Below the pieces are notes generated by a model. It was not told the origin of the DNA. It searched no databases and saw only the letters and a program-made list of their open reading frames with translations. From the NCBI RefSeq assembly GCF_001866075.3, contig NZ_CP063356.1:682001-746000 (forward strand): 64,000 nt of DNA. Direction: 5' to 3'. This DNA is from Anaerobacillus isosaccharinicus (lineage in GTDB: Bacteria; Bacillota; Bacilli; Bacillales; Anaerobacillaceae). A program made the translations under genes and the position numbers. Every line of letters starts with the position of its first letter. Position 1 is the stretch's first letter. Shown here piece by piece: positions 7,448-17,200 of the stretch.

Positions 7448-9133
7448 TTATAATAAATAGGCAAATATCATTCCGATAATACCAGAGAAGAGCGAGTAAT
7501 ATAACATCGGCCCGAGCGTCATTCTAATAATTGTCCCTTCTTTCCCTAACAAGCCAACGACGGAGGCGGCCGCCACTACATTTAGAACACAAATCATATT
7601 CCCCGCATTTGCCCCAAGTACTTGCATACTCAAAACGATTGTCGGATCGACACCAATTTGATCTGCAACACTAAACTGAAACAAGGAAAACATCATATTA
7701 CTGAAGGTGGCACTACCAGAAATAAACGAACCTAAGGCACCGATTAGCGGAGCAACCAGTGGCCATGAGCCCCCCATTAAAGCTGAGGCTGTATTAGCTA
7801 ACTCGATTGGCATACTTTGTAGGTTTGCATTATTTAAACCAGAATTAATAAAAATTCGAACCATTGGTACTGCTGTGAATAGGGCAATCGCACTGCCGAC
7901 GATCGCCCTCCCTGACATCGAAAATGTTTGCGCTAACTGTGAGCTAGACATTTTGTGAACAAAAAATGTAATTAAAACAACAAGGACAAACACTGTACCT
8001 GGTAAATATAGCGGTTGGAGTGATGTCCCAATTCCAGTTCCTAAAATATTATTCCATGAAATTCTAAAGCTTAATAACCATTGTTTTAATGGTAGGACTT
8101 CAAGTCGAGTTAGTACAAGAAAAAGACCAACTAATAAATATGGAATCCACGCAAGCAAAAGTGGCAATTCTTTTTTCATTCCTTTTTCTTTTACTTGAGA
8201 AGCTTCACTTGCATATTCTTGACCAATCCAAACTTGTAACCAATCAGCTCTTTTTGGGAAATCCCATGTTTCCTTTGGTAAAAGAAATCCCTTTTTAGCA
8301 GCTGGAACAACAATCATTAATCCTATCAAACCACCAAAAATTGATGGGAATTCTGGGCCTAAGAACGTGGCCACAAATAAGGCGGGAAGCGTGAAAGAAA
8401 GTCCTGCGAAAATAGCAAATTTCCAAATTTTCAAACCTTCTTTTAGTGAACGATTTTCCCCAAAAAACTTTGTTAGCAAAACCACTAAGATTAACGGCAA
8501 CAAAGTTCCTGTAAACACATCAACTGTCATCACTTGTGCCCCAATAACATGCATGTAATCAAGTATGGCCATATCACCTAAATATGTTTGAACAACTGGC
8601 GAAATTTCTGATCCTTCCTGAAGTCCTTGGTTTACTCCAACGATGATCGGTGTTCCTACTGCCCCGAAAGACACTGGACTACTATCAGCAATTAAGGCTA
8701 ACACAACTGCCGCTAGAGGTGGAAAACCTAAGGCTACTAATAAAGGCGCTGCTATCGCTGCCGGTGTCCCAAACCCTGCTGCCCCTTCGATAAACGCGCC
8801 AAATAACCAAGCGATAATGATTAATTGAACACGGCGATCAGCAGTAATTCCTAAAAAACTATTACGAATCGTATCGATCGCGCCACTTAGCTTTAAAGTA
8901 TTCAATAATAAAATTGCCCCGAAAACTATGTAAAGAATTGAAATTCCGATAATAATACCTTCAAGGGATGCCGCCAATACTTGAATGACTGGCACTTTCC
9001 AATATAGCACCGCCAAAAGTGCTGTTGCTAATAGACTGATCGGCATTGCCTTAACAGCTGGCATTCTAAGAACAACTAGGAAAAGTAAGACGGCTATAAT
9101 GGGTGTCAAAGCAACTAAAGAAGTAAAAAACAT
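7448..9133 (-). CDS. lctP: L-lactate permease (LctP/LutP family)
   Basis: 561 residues with about 13-14 membrane segments, the normal size for this family of proton-coupled lactate transporters. Recognisable family stretches are [40 protein letters not shown] and [25 protein letters not shown] lies upstream of the ATG at 9133. It stands alone between recX and yfhH, with no adjacent lactate dehydrogenase or lutABC genes, so it looks like a single-gene acquisition or rearrangement within the yfh block. Uptake of L-lactate, and possibly glycolate, across the cytoplasmic membrane is expected. Confidence 0.92.
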   Translation of the reverse strand: MFFTSLVALTPIIAVLLFLVVLRMPAVKAMPISLLATALLAVLYWKVPVIQVLAASLEGIIIGISILYIVFGAILLLNTLKLSGAIDTIRNSFLGITADRRVQLIIIAWLFGAFIEGAAGFGTPAAIAAPLLVALGFPPLAAVVLALIADSSPVSFGAVGTPIIVGVNQGLQEGSEISPVVQTYLGDMAILDYMHVIGAQVMTVDVFTGTLLPLILVVLLTKFFGENRSLKEGLKIWKFAIFAGLSFTLPALFVATFLGPEFPSIFGGLIGLMIVVPAAKKGFLLPKETWDFPKRADWLQVWIGQEYASEASQVKEKGMKKELPLLLAWIPYLLVGLFLVLTRLEVLPLKQWLLSFRISWNNILGTGIGTSLQPLYLPGTVFVLVVLITFFVHKMSSSQLAQTFSMSGRAIVGSAIALFTAVPMVRIFINSGLNNANLQSMPIELANTASALMGGSWPLVAPLIGALGSFISGSATFSNMMFSLFQFSVADQIGVDPTIVLSMQVLGANAGNMICVLNVVAAASVVGLLGKEGTIIRMTLGPMLYYSLFSGIIGMIFAYLL

Positions 9134-9289
9134 TGTTAGAATCCTTTCGCAACCAACAATACTGCTTAGTAGTATAACAGTAGCTGATAATATTATTGTT
9201 GAACCCCAAATTAAATTTCAGGTTATCAGATGAATTGAAGCATGCTTAATGGTGATATATGGATTTGATTTATGAAAATTCATTAATGG

Positions 9290-9323
9290 ACAAAAACAAA
9301 AAATCCTAAAAAAAACTAGGATT
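9290..9323 (-). terminator. Intrinsic terminator downstream of recX
   Basis: AATCCTA (9302-9308) pairs with TAGGATT (9317-9323). Read on the minus strand the hairpin is followed by a T-rich tail (complement of 9290-9301). Confidence 0.7.
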
Positions 9324-9339
9324 CTCCGTCCTTTTCTCA

Positions 9340-10155
9340 TTATTCCCCTTGCTCCTCATAATACTCGATGAACCTGTCGATCAAATCAATAGAAAAGCCT
9401 CTACGGTACAAAAATTGCTTAACCTTCTGTTTTTTTCCCCTGCCGCTTTCACTTCGGTATTTTCTTAAGGCTTTGTCGCCTTGATGAGTAATTGCTTCCC
9501 ATTCTTCGTCATTGGCATTGTCATCTTCATTTTCTTCACTATACAATTTGAACGCTTGTTGAATAACCCCTTGGGAAAATCCATTTGATACAAGGAGCGT
9601 ATATAATTTACGTTCCTGCTCTGCACGAGATGTCTTTAACTTTGTTGGGTATTTCTTTTTCAAAAAAATAATCGCTTTCTCCAATTGCAGTTCATCTGTG
9701 TACAATTGCATACTATTTAATATTTCCGCTTCACCAATTCCCTTTTCAATTAACTCCCGCTTTATTGACCCTGGACCTTTTAGTGATAGATTCAGGCGTG
9801 TTTGTACAAAGGCTCTTGCAAATTCCATATCGCTTAAATACTTTTCTCTTGTTAATCTCTCAATAATCGTAGTAACAACCTCAGCTTCCATTTCTTTTTT
9901 TAACAAGTAATCTTTTACCTCTTTTACCGAACGCATTCGGTACGATAAAAAATTAATCGCAGCTTGATACCCTTTGCGAATATGATCTTCCTCAACAATA
10001 TTAGCTAGAAATTCCTTTTCAACTTCTAAACCTTTTCTTAAATGATAATTAATTAAAATGGCTTCATCAATGCTAAACGCATATTCTTCATCTAGGAAAA
10101 TATTATAACGTTCTTTATTTTTTTTTTGAACTGTGATCTTCGTAATAATTGCCAT
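9340..10155 (-). CDS. recX: Recombination regulator RecX
   Basis: About 271 residues from the ATG at 10155 (MAIITKITVQKK); AAGGAAG lies upstream, and the 14 codons before it overlap that site. RecX binds RecA filaments and modulates recombination and the SOS response. It is made of repeated three-helix modules, recognisable in FLSYRMRSVKEVKDYLLKK, SDMEFARAFVQTRLNLSLKGPGSI and the closing LYRRGFSIDLIDRFIEYY. The length matches the long Bacillus RecX. It is transcribed divergently from yfhF, as in B. subtilis. A strongly acidic insert (SEENEDDNANDEEWE) near residue 210 is noticeable. Confidence 0.93.
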   Translation of the reverse strand: MAIITKITVQKKNKERYNIFLDEEYAFSIDEAILINYHLRKGLEVEKEFLANIVEEDHIRKGYQAAINFLSYRMRSVKEVKDYLLKKEMEAEVVTTIIERLTREKYLSDMEFARAFVQTRLNLSLKGPGSIKRELIEKGIGEAEILNSMQLYTDELQLEKAIIFLKKKYPTKLKTSRAEQERKLYTLLVSNGFSQGVIQQAFKLYSEENEDDNANDEEWEAITHQGDKALRKYRSESGRGKKQKVKQFLYRRGFSIDLIDRFIEYYEEQGE

Positions 10156-10247
10156 CTTCTTCACTTCCTTGCCGTGTGTGTTAGTAGCTTTTTCCATCTT
10201 AGTTTTGCATAATGAACTTATAGTAAAAATTTTATTGGAGGTGTTTC

Positions 10248-11150
10248 ATGAATATCGTTATATGTGGTGGAACTGGGTTAATAGGTTCTAAGCTCGTTGA
10301 AACCCTTGTCAAAGAAAAACATCATATTTACATTTTAACAAGAAATACTACTAATAAGGAAAAAACAGATTATATTACTTATCTTAGTTGGTTAAATCCT
10401 GGTGACCAACCAGAAAAACTGTTAGAAAACATCGATGTTTTCATTAATTTGGCTGGCGAAACGATTAATAGCCGCTGGACAACAAACCAAAAAGAACGGA
10501 TACTAAAGAGTCGACTCGAGGCCACAAGAAACTGTATTTCTTTAATGGAGAAATTAGAGAAAAAACCTTCAGTATACTTAAATGCATCTGCCGTAGGTTT
10601 TTACGGTACATCATTAACTTCTATTTTTACTGAACAAGAAACCCATGCTGGCAAAGACTTTTTAGCTTTAGTTGTAGAAGAATGGGAAGCTGAAGCAAAG
10701 AAAGCCGAACATTTAGGAATAAGAACCGTTTTCCTTCGCTTTGGGGTGGTATTAGCAGACAGCGGTGGGGCATTAGCAAAAATGATTCTTCCCTATAAGC
10801 TCTTTGCAGGTGGAACAGTTGGCAGTGGTCAGCAGTGGCTATCTTGGGTTCATATAGATGATGCAGTTGATTTAATTAGGTTTGCTATCACTAACAGTGA
10901 TATTCAAGGGCCCCTTAATATCACTTCACCAAATCCAATGCAAATGAAAGAATTCGGTAAAACCCTAGGTAATGTTCTCGGTAAACCTCATTGGATACCT
11001 GCTCCAAGTTTTGCACTAAAACTCATCTTGGGTGAAATGAGTATTCTAGTTTTAGAAGGTCAATATGTGATTCCTAAAAAAGCAATTGACCACGGCTTTC
11101 AATTTACGTATTCTAATCTAAACGAAGCATTAAAAAGTTTAAATCTATAA
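10248..11150 (+). CDS. yfhF: TIGR01777-type NAD-dependent epimerase, YfhF-like
   Basis: A 300-residue Rossmann-fold protein with the nucleotide-binding GGTGLIGSKL at residues 7-16 and the family signatures NLAGETI, SRLEATRNC and SAVGFYG. SWVHIDDAVDLIRF and the C-terminal DUF1731-like segment (VIPKKAIDHGFQF) complete the sugar-nucleotide epimerase family TIGR01777. The substrate is unknown. GGAGG lies eight bases before the ATG. A weak terminator-like hairpin separates it from the next gene. Confidence 0.9.
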   Translation: MNIVICGGTGLIGSKLVETLVKEKHHIYILTRNTTNKEKTDYITYLSWLNPGDQPEKLLENIDVFINLAGETINSRWTTNQKERILKSRLEATRNCISLMEKLEKKPSVYLNASAVGFYGTSLTSIFTEQETHAGKDFLALVVEEWEAEAKKAEHLGIRTVFLRFGVVLADSGGALAKMILPYKLFAGGTVGSGQQWLSWVHIDDAVDLIRFAITNSDIQGPLNITSPNPMQMKEFGKTLGNVLGKPHWIPAPSFALKLILGEMSILVLEGQYVIPKKAIDHGFQFTYSNLNEALKSLNL

Positions 11151-11160
11151 GTTTTAGTAT

Positions 11161-11192
11161 GCTTGGGGGACTACTCTCCAAGCTTTATTTTA
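11161..11192 (+). terminator. Possible weak terminator between yfhF and the amidohydrolase gene
   Basis: GCTTGG (11161-11166) and CCAAGC (11178-11183) can pair around an 11-nt loop, followed by TTTATTTTA. The stem is short, so read-through is likely. Confidence 0.5.
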
Positions 11193-11212
11193 CATTTAAA
11201 GGAGTATAACGA

Positions 11213-12337
11213 ATGGAAATCCTTATTCAAAATGCGACGATTTATCCCATTACCTCATCAAAACTTGAAAAAGCATCTTTATTAATTAGAAACGGAAAAA
11301 TAGCAGCTATTGAAGAAAAGATTGAAGCAACTGCTGAAATGACTGTTATTGATGGAGAAAATAAGTTTCTTCTCCCTGGATTTATCGATGCACATACACA
11401 TTTAGGTTTATATGATGAAGGAACAGGTTGGGCTGGAAATGATGCTAACGAAACGATAGAAGCGCTTACCCCCCATATTCGAGCGATTGATGGTGTCTAT
11501 CCACTCGACATAGGCTTTAATGACGCAGTGAAGTTTGGAGTTACAACTGTTCATGTTATGCCTGGAAGTGCCAATGTCATAGGTGGCACAACTTCTGTGA
11601 TAAAAACTGTTGGTAAAAATGTTCAAAAGATGATTATTAAAGATATCGCTGGATTAAAACTTGCATTGGGGGAAAATCCCAAACGAGTTCATAGTACTTC
11701 TACTAAAAACAATGATATTACTCGAATGGGAATTATGGGCATGCTTCGTGAAGCTTTCTACCAAGCAAAACGAAATCCTAATGAAGATGACCTTCGAATG
11801 GCACCTATCATCTTAGCTTTAAAACGAGAGATTCCCGTCAGAATTCATGCCCACCGCGCAGATGACATTTTAGCTGCTGTCCGTTTTGCCAAGGAGTTCA
11901 ACTTAGATTTACGAATCGAGCACTGTACAGAAGGACATCTAATTGCGGAAGAGTTAACAGAATATCCGGTTCAAGTAAGCGTAGGACCTACATTAACGAG
12001 ACGTTCAAAGATTGAACTAAAAAATAAAACGTGGAAGACCTACAGCATCTTAGCAGATCATGGGATTAGTGTATCGATTACCACTGATCATCCTTACACG
12101 CCTATTCAGTATTTGAATATTTGTGCAGCAATCGCTGTTCGAGAAGGATTATCGGAGCAAAATGCTCTCGAGGGAATTACAATTAATCCTGCGAAAAACT
12201 TAGGAGTAGATGACCGCGTTGGCAGTTTGGAAATTGGAAAAGATGCTGATGTTGTTCTTTGGAATCACCATCCGTTCCATTACATGGCTAGTCCTGATCT
12301 GACAATCATAAATGGGGAAATAATTTACAAAAAATAA
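11213..12337 (+). CDS. Amidohydrolase, imidazolonepropionase-like
   Basis: 374 residues. This is a metal-dependent TIM-barrel amidohydrolase, with the metal-binding DAHTHLG near residue 60, HAHRADD near 213, IEHCTEG near 235 and TTDHPYTP near 290. The C-terminal VGSLEIGKDADVVLW, the return to the beta-sandwich domain, is typical. GGAG lies upstream of the ATG. The family hydrolyses cyclic amides, imidazolones or peptides; the actual substrate cannot be inferred. It is 62 bp from yfhF on the same strand. Confidence 0.87.
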   Translation: MEILIQNATIYPITSSKLEKASLLIRNGKIAAIEEKIEATAEMTVIDGENKFLLPGFIDAHTHLGLYDEGTGWAGNDANETIEALTPHIRAIDGVYPLDIGFNDAVKFGVTTVHVMPGSANVIGGTTSVIKTVGKNVQKMIIKDIAGLKLALGENPKRVHSTSTKNNDITRMGIMGMLREAFYQAKRNPNEDDLRMAPIILALKREIPVRIHAHRADDILAAVRFAKEFNLDLRIEHCTEGHLIAEELTEYPVQVSVGPTLTRRSKIELKNKTWKTYSILADHGISVSITTDHPYTPIQYLNICAAIAVREGLSEQNALEGITINPAKNLGVDDRVGSLEIGKDADVVLWNHHPFHYMASPDLTIINGEIIYKK

Positions 12338-12600
12338 ATATAAAAAAGGGTTCCATTTTCATCTCAAATCGATTATGATGATAAAGGATTTTGAAGTAAA
12401 CAAACAAAACCATGAGGTATAAGAAGGTTTTCAGTCTTTAAAGCATTAAAATCAAAGAAAATGAACTTATTTCATGGAATAATGGAAAAAATGAGAATTT
12501 TTATGTTTCCTTTATGATTTTTGTGGGTATAGATATCCAATATCATATGAAAGGTCTTGAGTGCCTGCTTAGTGCTCAGAGCTAAACATCATAATAAATG

Positions 12601-12629
12601 TTGAGAACTATAAAACAGTTGTTTTATAA
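12601..12629 (+). promoter_or_regulatory. Candidate sigma-A promoter overlapped by a palindrome
   Basis: TTGAGA (12601-12606), a 17-bp spacer and TTATAA (12624-12629) resemble a vegetative promoter. The spacer and -10 region are covered by an inverted repeat, TATAAAACA-GT-TGTTTTATA (12609-12628), which could be an operator. A start near 12636 would fall at the edge of the tRNA-like fold, so a further upstream promoter is also possible. Confidence 0.4.
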
Positions 12630-12630
12630 G

Positions 12631-12700
12631 AAATGGGAAGGCAATTGGTTGCGCCACCAGTATAACTGGTCCTAGTGGGTTCGATTCCCACCCCGAATTT
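12631..12700 (+). ncRNA. tRNA-like fold in the leader of the acetyltransferase gene
   Basis: The 70 nt fold as a cloverleaf on paper. Acceptor: AAAT (12631-12634) with ATTT (12697-12700) and GGG (12635-12637) with CCC (12692-12694), leaving GA bulged. D-arm: GGC/GCC (12640-12642, 12653-12655) around AATTGGTTGC, which has the canonical GG. Anticodon-like arm: ACCA/TGGT (12656-12659, 12667-12670) around GTATAAC, with T at position 33. T-arm: GTGGG-TTCGATT-CCCAC (12675-12691), fully canonical. The bulged acceptor, short D stem and short anticodon stem argue against a normal charged tRNA. It is more likely a pseudo-tRNA or a tRNA-mimicking regulatory domain. The fold was read by eye. Confidence 0.5.
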
Positions 12701-12769
12701 GATATGCAATTTCATTAAATTCGAGGGGTGGTGAGCTAAGGCTTATTTTTCTGCCCCTATGTGGAGGGG
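12688..12769 (+). promoter_or_regulatory. Mutually exclusive leader hairpins ending on the ribosome binding site
   Basis: Segment A (12688-12700, the 3' end of the tRNA-like fold) can pair over 13 bp with segment B (12717-12731), with a 2-nt bulge. B can instead pair AGGGG (12724-12728) with CCCCT (segment C, 12754-12758). C can pair with AGGGG (12765-12769), which is the ribosome binding site of the gene at 12776. Folding of the tRNA-like domain would free B to bind C and expose the site; A:B pairing would let C block it. The complementarity is seen; switching is inferred. Confidence 0.45.
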
Positions 12770-12775
12770 TAAAAA

Positions 12776-13327
12776 ATGATTAAAAAGCGCGATTTAGCAG
12801 ATTGCCACAAATTATATGAGTTAATGATTGATCCAGCTGTTTTCCCATTTGTTCGTCAGAAAGCAAATTCTTATGACGAGTTTCTATTTTTAACAAAACA
12901 AACGATTGAAGCAGAAGAAAGAGGAGAACTTATTTCAAGAACAATTCTTGATGAATGGGGTAATCCAATTGGTACAATTAATTTATTCGATATCAATCAA
13001 CAAGCAGGCTTTTTAGGAACATGGCTTGGGAAACCTTATCATGGAAAAGGGTATAACAATCTTGCAAAAGATGCTTTTTTCAATGAATTATTTTATGAAC
13101 TTTCAATTGATGCAGTATTCATGAGAATTCGTACTGAAAATATTAGGTCAAGAAAAGCTGCTGAAAAATTGCCATATGTATCTTTAGCAAATGAAACACG
13201 AAAAGATTTGTTTAATGAAATTAACAAACAAACAGTTATCTATGATTTATTTCAAATTGAAAAAGATCAATTTACACTTTACCAATATAGACAACAACCT
13301 GAAGCTTTCGAGCTTAAAGAAGCTTAA
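12776..13327 (+). CDS. GNAT-family N-acetyltransferase (RimJ/RimL-like)
   Basis: 183 residues. The GNAT fold is recognisable from the opening IKKRDLADCHKLYELMIDP, the beta-4/acetyl-CoA loop region GTWLGKPYHGKGYNNLAKDAFF, and the following RIRTENIRSRKAAEKL, where the family usually has NxxSxRAxEKxGF. The acceptor could be a protein N-terminus or a small amine; it is not determinable here. GGAGGGG lies seven bases before the ATG and is embedded in a hairpin (CCCCT/AGGGG). The unusual 400-bp leader with a tRNA-like domain suggests control at translation. A terminator follows, so it is a single-gene unit. Confidence 0.85.
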   Translation: MIKKRDLADCHKLYELMIDPAVFPFVRQKANSYDEFLFLTKQTIEAEERGELISRTILDEWGNPIGTINLFDINQQAGFLGTWLGKPYHGKGYNNLAKDAFFNELFYELSIDAVFMRIRTENIRSRKAAEKLPYVSLANETRKDLFNEINKQTVIYDLFQIEKDQFTLYQYRQQPEAFELKEA

Positions 13328-13337
13328 AATAATAAAG

Positions 13338-13373
13338 TAGGAGCTAGCCCACAAGGACTGCTCCTATTTTTTT
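13338..13373 (+). terminator. Intrinsic terminator after the acetyltransferase gene
   Basis: TAGGAGC (13338-13344) pairs with GCTCCTA (13360-13366), followed by a run of seven T. Confidence 0.88.
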
Positions 13374-13495
13374 ATATAAATACATCATTTGATGATTATA
13401 CGAGTAATCAGGACAACACATTTTCGTTGCATAAAGTAATTATTATCTAAGCAAACTAAACGAGAAAAAATGCTTAATCAAAGGTGGTAAAGAAT

Positions 13496-13624
13496 ATGGA
13501 AAGTAAAAAACAACGAGCTAGAGATGAACGTAAAACGTTAAACAAAGCCCAAGAAGTTCATTACTTATCTGAGTTTAAAGCCGCTGACCGAGCAATGGCA
13601 CGTGCAAAGGGAAATAGACTTTAA
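13496..13624 (+). CDS. yfhE: YfhE-like small protein
   Basis: 42 residues, MESKKQRARDERKTLNKAQE, then VHYLSEFKAADRAMARAKG. The central TLNKAQEVHYLSEFKAADRA follows the pattern of B. subtilis YfhE. AAGGTGG lies about nine bases upstream. It is followed after 22 bp by the yfhD-like gene, the pair found next to yfhF in B. subtilis. It is very basic; its function is unknown. Confidence 0.72.
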   Translation: MESKKQRARDERKTLNKAQEVHYLSEFKAADRAMARAKGNRL

Positions 13625-13646
13625 TTTCAAAAAGGAGTGGTCAATC

Positions 13647-13799
13647 ATGGCTAAAAAGAGAGACAATAAACAAAATAATGACTTTGTTAGTGACGGAAGA
13701 GATATTGAATTTTCTCAAGAATTAGCGGATCAGGATGATTTAGAGGCACAAGAAAGAGCGAGAGAAGCTGACGCAAGAGCGAAAAAGGGAAACAAGTAA
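13647..13799 (+). CDS. yfhD: YfhD-like small protein
   Basis: 50 residues from the ATG at 13647, which follows AAGGAGTGG; upstream in-frame codons overlap the yfhE stop and are unlikely to be used. The stretch VSDGRDIEFSQELADQDDLEA is the YfhD hallmark, a strongly acidic centre followed by a basic tail. The role is unknown; the family is restricted to spore formers. It is co-directional with yfhE and closed by a strong terminator. Confidence 0.82.
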   Translation: MAKKRDNKQNNDFVSDGRDIEFSQELADQDDLEAQERAREADARAKKGNK

Positions 13800-13821
13800 A
13801 ATAAGTTGAAAAAATATCGGA

Positions 13822-13885
13822 GGGAATGCCTTCAAAAGAGGTTCAGCTTAAATAGCTGAAATTCTTAAAGCATTCCCTTATTTTT
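13822..13885 (+). terminator. Intrinsic terminator after yfhED
   Basis: GGGAATGC (13822-13829) pairs with GCATTCCC (13870-13877), enclosing an inner TTCAGCT/AGCTGAA hairpin. TTATTTTT follows. Confidence 0.85.
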
Positions 13886-13903
13886 GAGTCATTAAGTGCT
13901 TAT

Positions 13904-14086
13904 TTAATGTATTGAGATGCTATTTAACAAGTGCATAATTTGCCCATCAACTTTATTATAAACAAAGTTTATAAATGACAATTCACTATCAGTTAATGAA
14001 CTGCCCTTCATTTGTTTTTCAATAAGCTCGTAACCCAAGGCATAGACTGCTTCTAAATCGACCTCAGAAACAATATTTATCTCCAA
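13904..14086 (-). CDS. Small acidic protein of unknown function
   Basis: 60 residues from the TTG at 14086 (MEINIVSEVDLEAVYALGYELIEK). GGAGG lies eight bases upstream, and a longer frame would start inside that site. It is predicted to be mostly helical and acidic, without cysteines or membrane segments. I do not recognise the family. It sits alone between the yfhED terminator and the giant sensor kinase gene. Confidence 0.6.
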   Translation of the reverse strand: MEINIVSEVDLEAVYALGYELIEKQMKGSSLTDSELSFINFVYNKVDGQIMHLLNSISIH

Positions 14087-14285
14087 TTCTTTTACCTCCA
14101 ACTATTTTTAAACTTTATGTGATAAAAACTCTCTTTACTTTTCTATGGAGATTATAACACGATACGCAACTTTTGCACTAATATTTTTTGCTTGAAATAG
14201 GAAAAAAGTCTACTTTTATTTTAAATTTAATTTTTTTCTTCGTAGATTAATAAAATCGATAAAACGGCCTTTTTCATATTAATAA

Positions 14286-17200
14286 TTAATTATCATTTCC
14301 TAAAACTTCATACGGAAATACAATTTTGATACAAAAGCCTGTGCCCTTCTTTGATTGAATAAACAAAGAGCCGCGTAACTCCTCTACCCTTTCTTTCATT
14401 GCTGAAAGGCCCATCCCAAACTTTACATTTTCAGCACCTTTGCCATTATCCTCAAATATAAATGTAAGTCCGTCTTCACTAGTTTTTAAGAAACAATTAA
14501 ACTTAGTTGCTTCTCCATGGCGAATTCCATTAGTAATTCCCTCTTGTATAGCTCGATAAATAACATATTTTTGGTCAGGTGGTAATGTAATGTCGCTAAA
14601 GTCATGCTCAATTTCAATTTGTGTCTTATGATTTACCTCTTTAATAAACGTTCGTAATGAAGGAATTAGTTGGTTTGAATAATCACCATCACTAAGCGTT
14701 CGCAATGATGTTCGAATTTCATTTAACCCGGCTCGAACTTGGTGCTGGGACTGTTCTAAGTTTTGTATAGCTAAATGAACATCTTTTTTTGCTAAGCGCT
14801 TTCCAGCTTCAATTTGAACTAATATCGTTGTTAATGTGTGCCCAACTGTATCGTGAATTTCTCTGGCAATACGATTCCGTTCCGCGAGCTTTGCTTTTTC
14901 TGCTAATGCTTCAGCCATAGCTAGATGAGAGTTTTGTAGATGTTTTGTTCGTTCTTTCACCTTTTCTTCAAGGTTTGCATTTAGAATTTGCGATGTCTTG
15001 TATAAATTAGCATTTTCAATAGAGATGGCGAACTGTGTTGACAAAGTTTGAATAACCTCAATATAGTCAGCACTGAAACTACCGTCTAACACATAGTTCT
15101 CTAAGTAAACGATCCCAATAAATTTATGTTGGGTGATGATTGGTATACATAAGAGCGCTTTTGGTTTTGCCTCAAGGATATAAGGATCTCTTAAAAAATC
15201 TAATTGGTCCGCTTCCTTATCAAATAAAACGGGTTCTTGTGTTCTGTGAACATAATTAACAACTGCTTGAGAGATAGTCACATACCTATCTATTGGACAA
15301 GAATGGTAAAGTAACGTCTTAATTTCATGACCGACTAATCTACCCTCTGCCTCTACTACTAAAGTTTCTTCTTTTTTAAGGATGAGGACACAACGATTTG
15401 CACAAGCATATTCTAAAACAATTGACATGATTTTTTTTAATAGCTCTTCTAACACAATTTCACCAGAAATAACTTGTGATGCTTTAATAATGGCTGAAGT
15501 GTCTAACAGTTGATTGATTTGAATATTTCCTTCATCTGTGTATTTGAGTTGTTGGTTTTGTAAAAATTTATATTCTTTCTTTAATTGCGTGATTTTTGTT
15601 TGATAACCCATTTCATTGTACTTTTCATAAGCAGAAAGCAAATACATCTTTCCTGCTTCAGGTAACTCTAACTGAAAATAAAGTCGGGCAACACACTCAT
15701 TAGAAATGGCTTCATTTTGCAAAAACTCATTTGCTTTTGCACACTCAGCCGCCTGATTGTAATATCGAATAGCCTTATCTACTTGATTGTTAACTTTAGC
15801 AATCTCACCTTTAATAATAAAATATTTATCTTCGAAATTACTCGGGCAGTCTTTAACCCAACCCTTATACTTTTTCAAATTTCCCTTTAGCTGTTTAGTA
15901 TAAAAACGTTTTTCTTCTTTCGTAAAATGAGGTAGAGCATTCGTTATGAGTAAGGAATAGTAAAATGTATGCTCTGGAAGTGAAATTAACCCTAAAAATG
16001 ATCCAGTATACTTTTCTGCTTCTTTTGCAAACAAGACACCTTCTCGGTAGTTTCCAAGTAAGTAGTATATTTGTGCTTTACACAAATAATAATCAAAAAG
16101 TTTGCGGTCCCTCATTCCCGCTTCCTCTAATTCGGTTAAAAATTGCTCTTCATTAAAATTCCCATCAGAAAAAGAGAATATAGTATCCGTCTTACCTTCA
16201 AGTGCTAGAATATATTGTTTGTATGTTTTTATAAACTGCAAATAGTGTGTATCCTTAATCTCATTTTTCTGTTCGTCGTACTTTTTTATTACCTTTTTTA
16301 ACTTTGAAAGTGGAAATCCTCGTACATGGAAAGAAATAATGTAGTGAGCAATTGAAAATCCACCATATAATAAATCACCAGAAAGAAAACTATATTCAAT
16401 TGATTTCAAAAAATACTCTTCACTAGCTTTTATTGGTTGCTTCCAATGACTGATGAAAGCTGCGAAGAGAAAGTACGTAATATATTTATCTTTAATACTC
16501 CCTTCTTCTTCAGCAAGCTTTGTTGCAAAATTACCAATTTCAAACCCTTTTTTTCTACTAAAATAGGCTACTTCAATAATGGCATAGCCAGCAAAAACCC
16601 CGCTTGCATTAGAAGAGTTTCCATTTTTCAATGAAAAGTAACTACCCTTAATCGTCAATAACGCAAGCAAAGGAGGATTGATAACGTGGAGTGATGGCCC
16701 CATAAAAAGAAGAATATCATTTAGTAACTCTCTCGATTTGTTATGATATACAGGTTTTTGTAACAAACAATCATAACCATGTTTATCTAAATAAGAAGTG
16801 AGCTTTATCCTTTCTAGGAGTATTTGTAGTTTTCCAGGATGTAATTGTGCAGTAATACCATTTTCGTTAAGCATTTCTAATCCTAATCTGATTACGTCAT
16901 CGGCTCTGTCAACCTTCGTAAAAATCATTATCTTCAATAAAACTAGTTTTAACCGATGCTCTTTCTCTATTGTATGAACCATCGCTTCGTCGTACAATTC
17001 TTCTGCGAGTGAAAGTTTGTTTGTTAAGTACGCACATTCAAGACAACCTAGGTAAAGCTCAAATGTCAAATCGTACTGTCGTGACCAGCTTTCTTCTTCT
17101 AATAGTCTTAAACCATTTTGAAAAAATGTTAATGCCGAAATAAAAGCCGTCGTGGCAAGGGCTTTTTTTCCTGCCATCATATTTAATTTCGCAATCTCCA

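Noticed and set aside
9140-9200. Operator of the lactate permease gene (AGTAGTATAA region)
   Set aside because: The partial symmetry ATACT...AGTAT is short and imperfect; I could not separate it from chance.
12631-12700. Ordinary functional tRNA gene
   Set aside because: The acceptor has a bulge and only three G-C pairs, the anticodon stem is four pairs, and the would-be anticodon ATA is not expected in this group.
12717-12740. T-box riboswitch (GGGTGGT resembles the T-box core)
   Set aside because: The bases after GGGTGGT do not match ACCGCG, no stem I with a specifier loop was found, and no intrinsic terminator follows.
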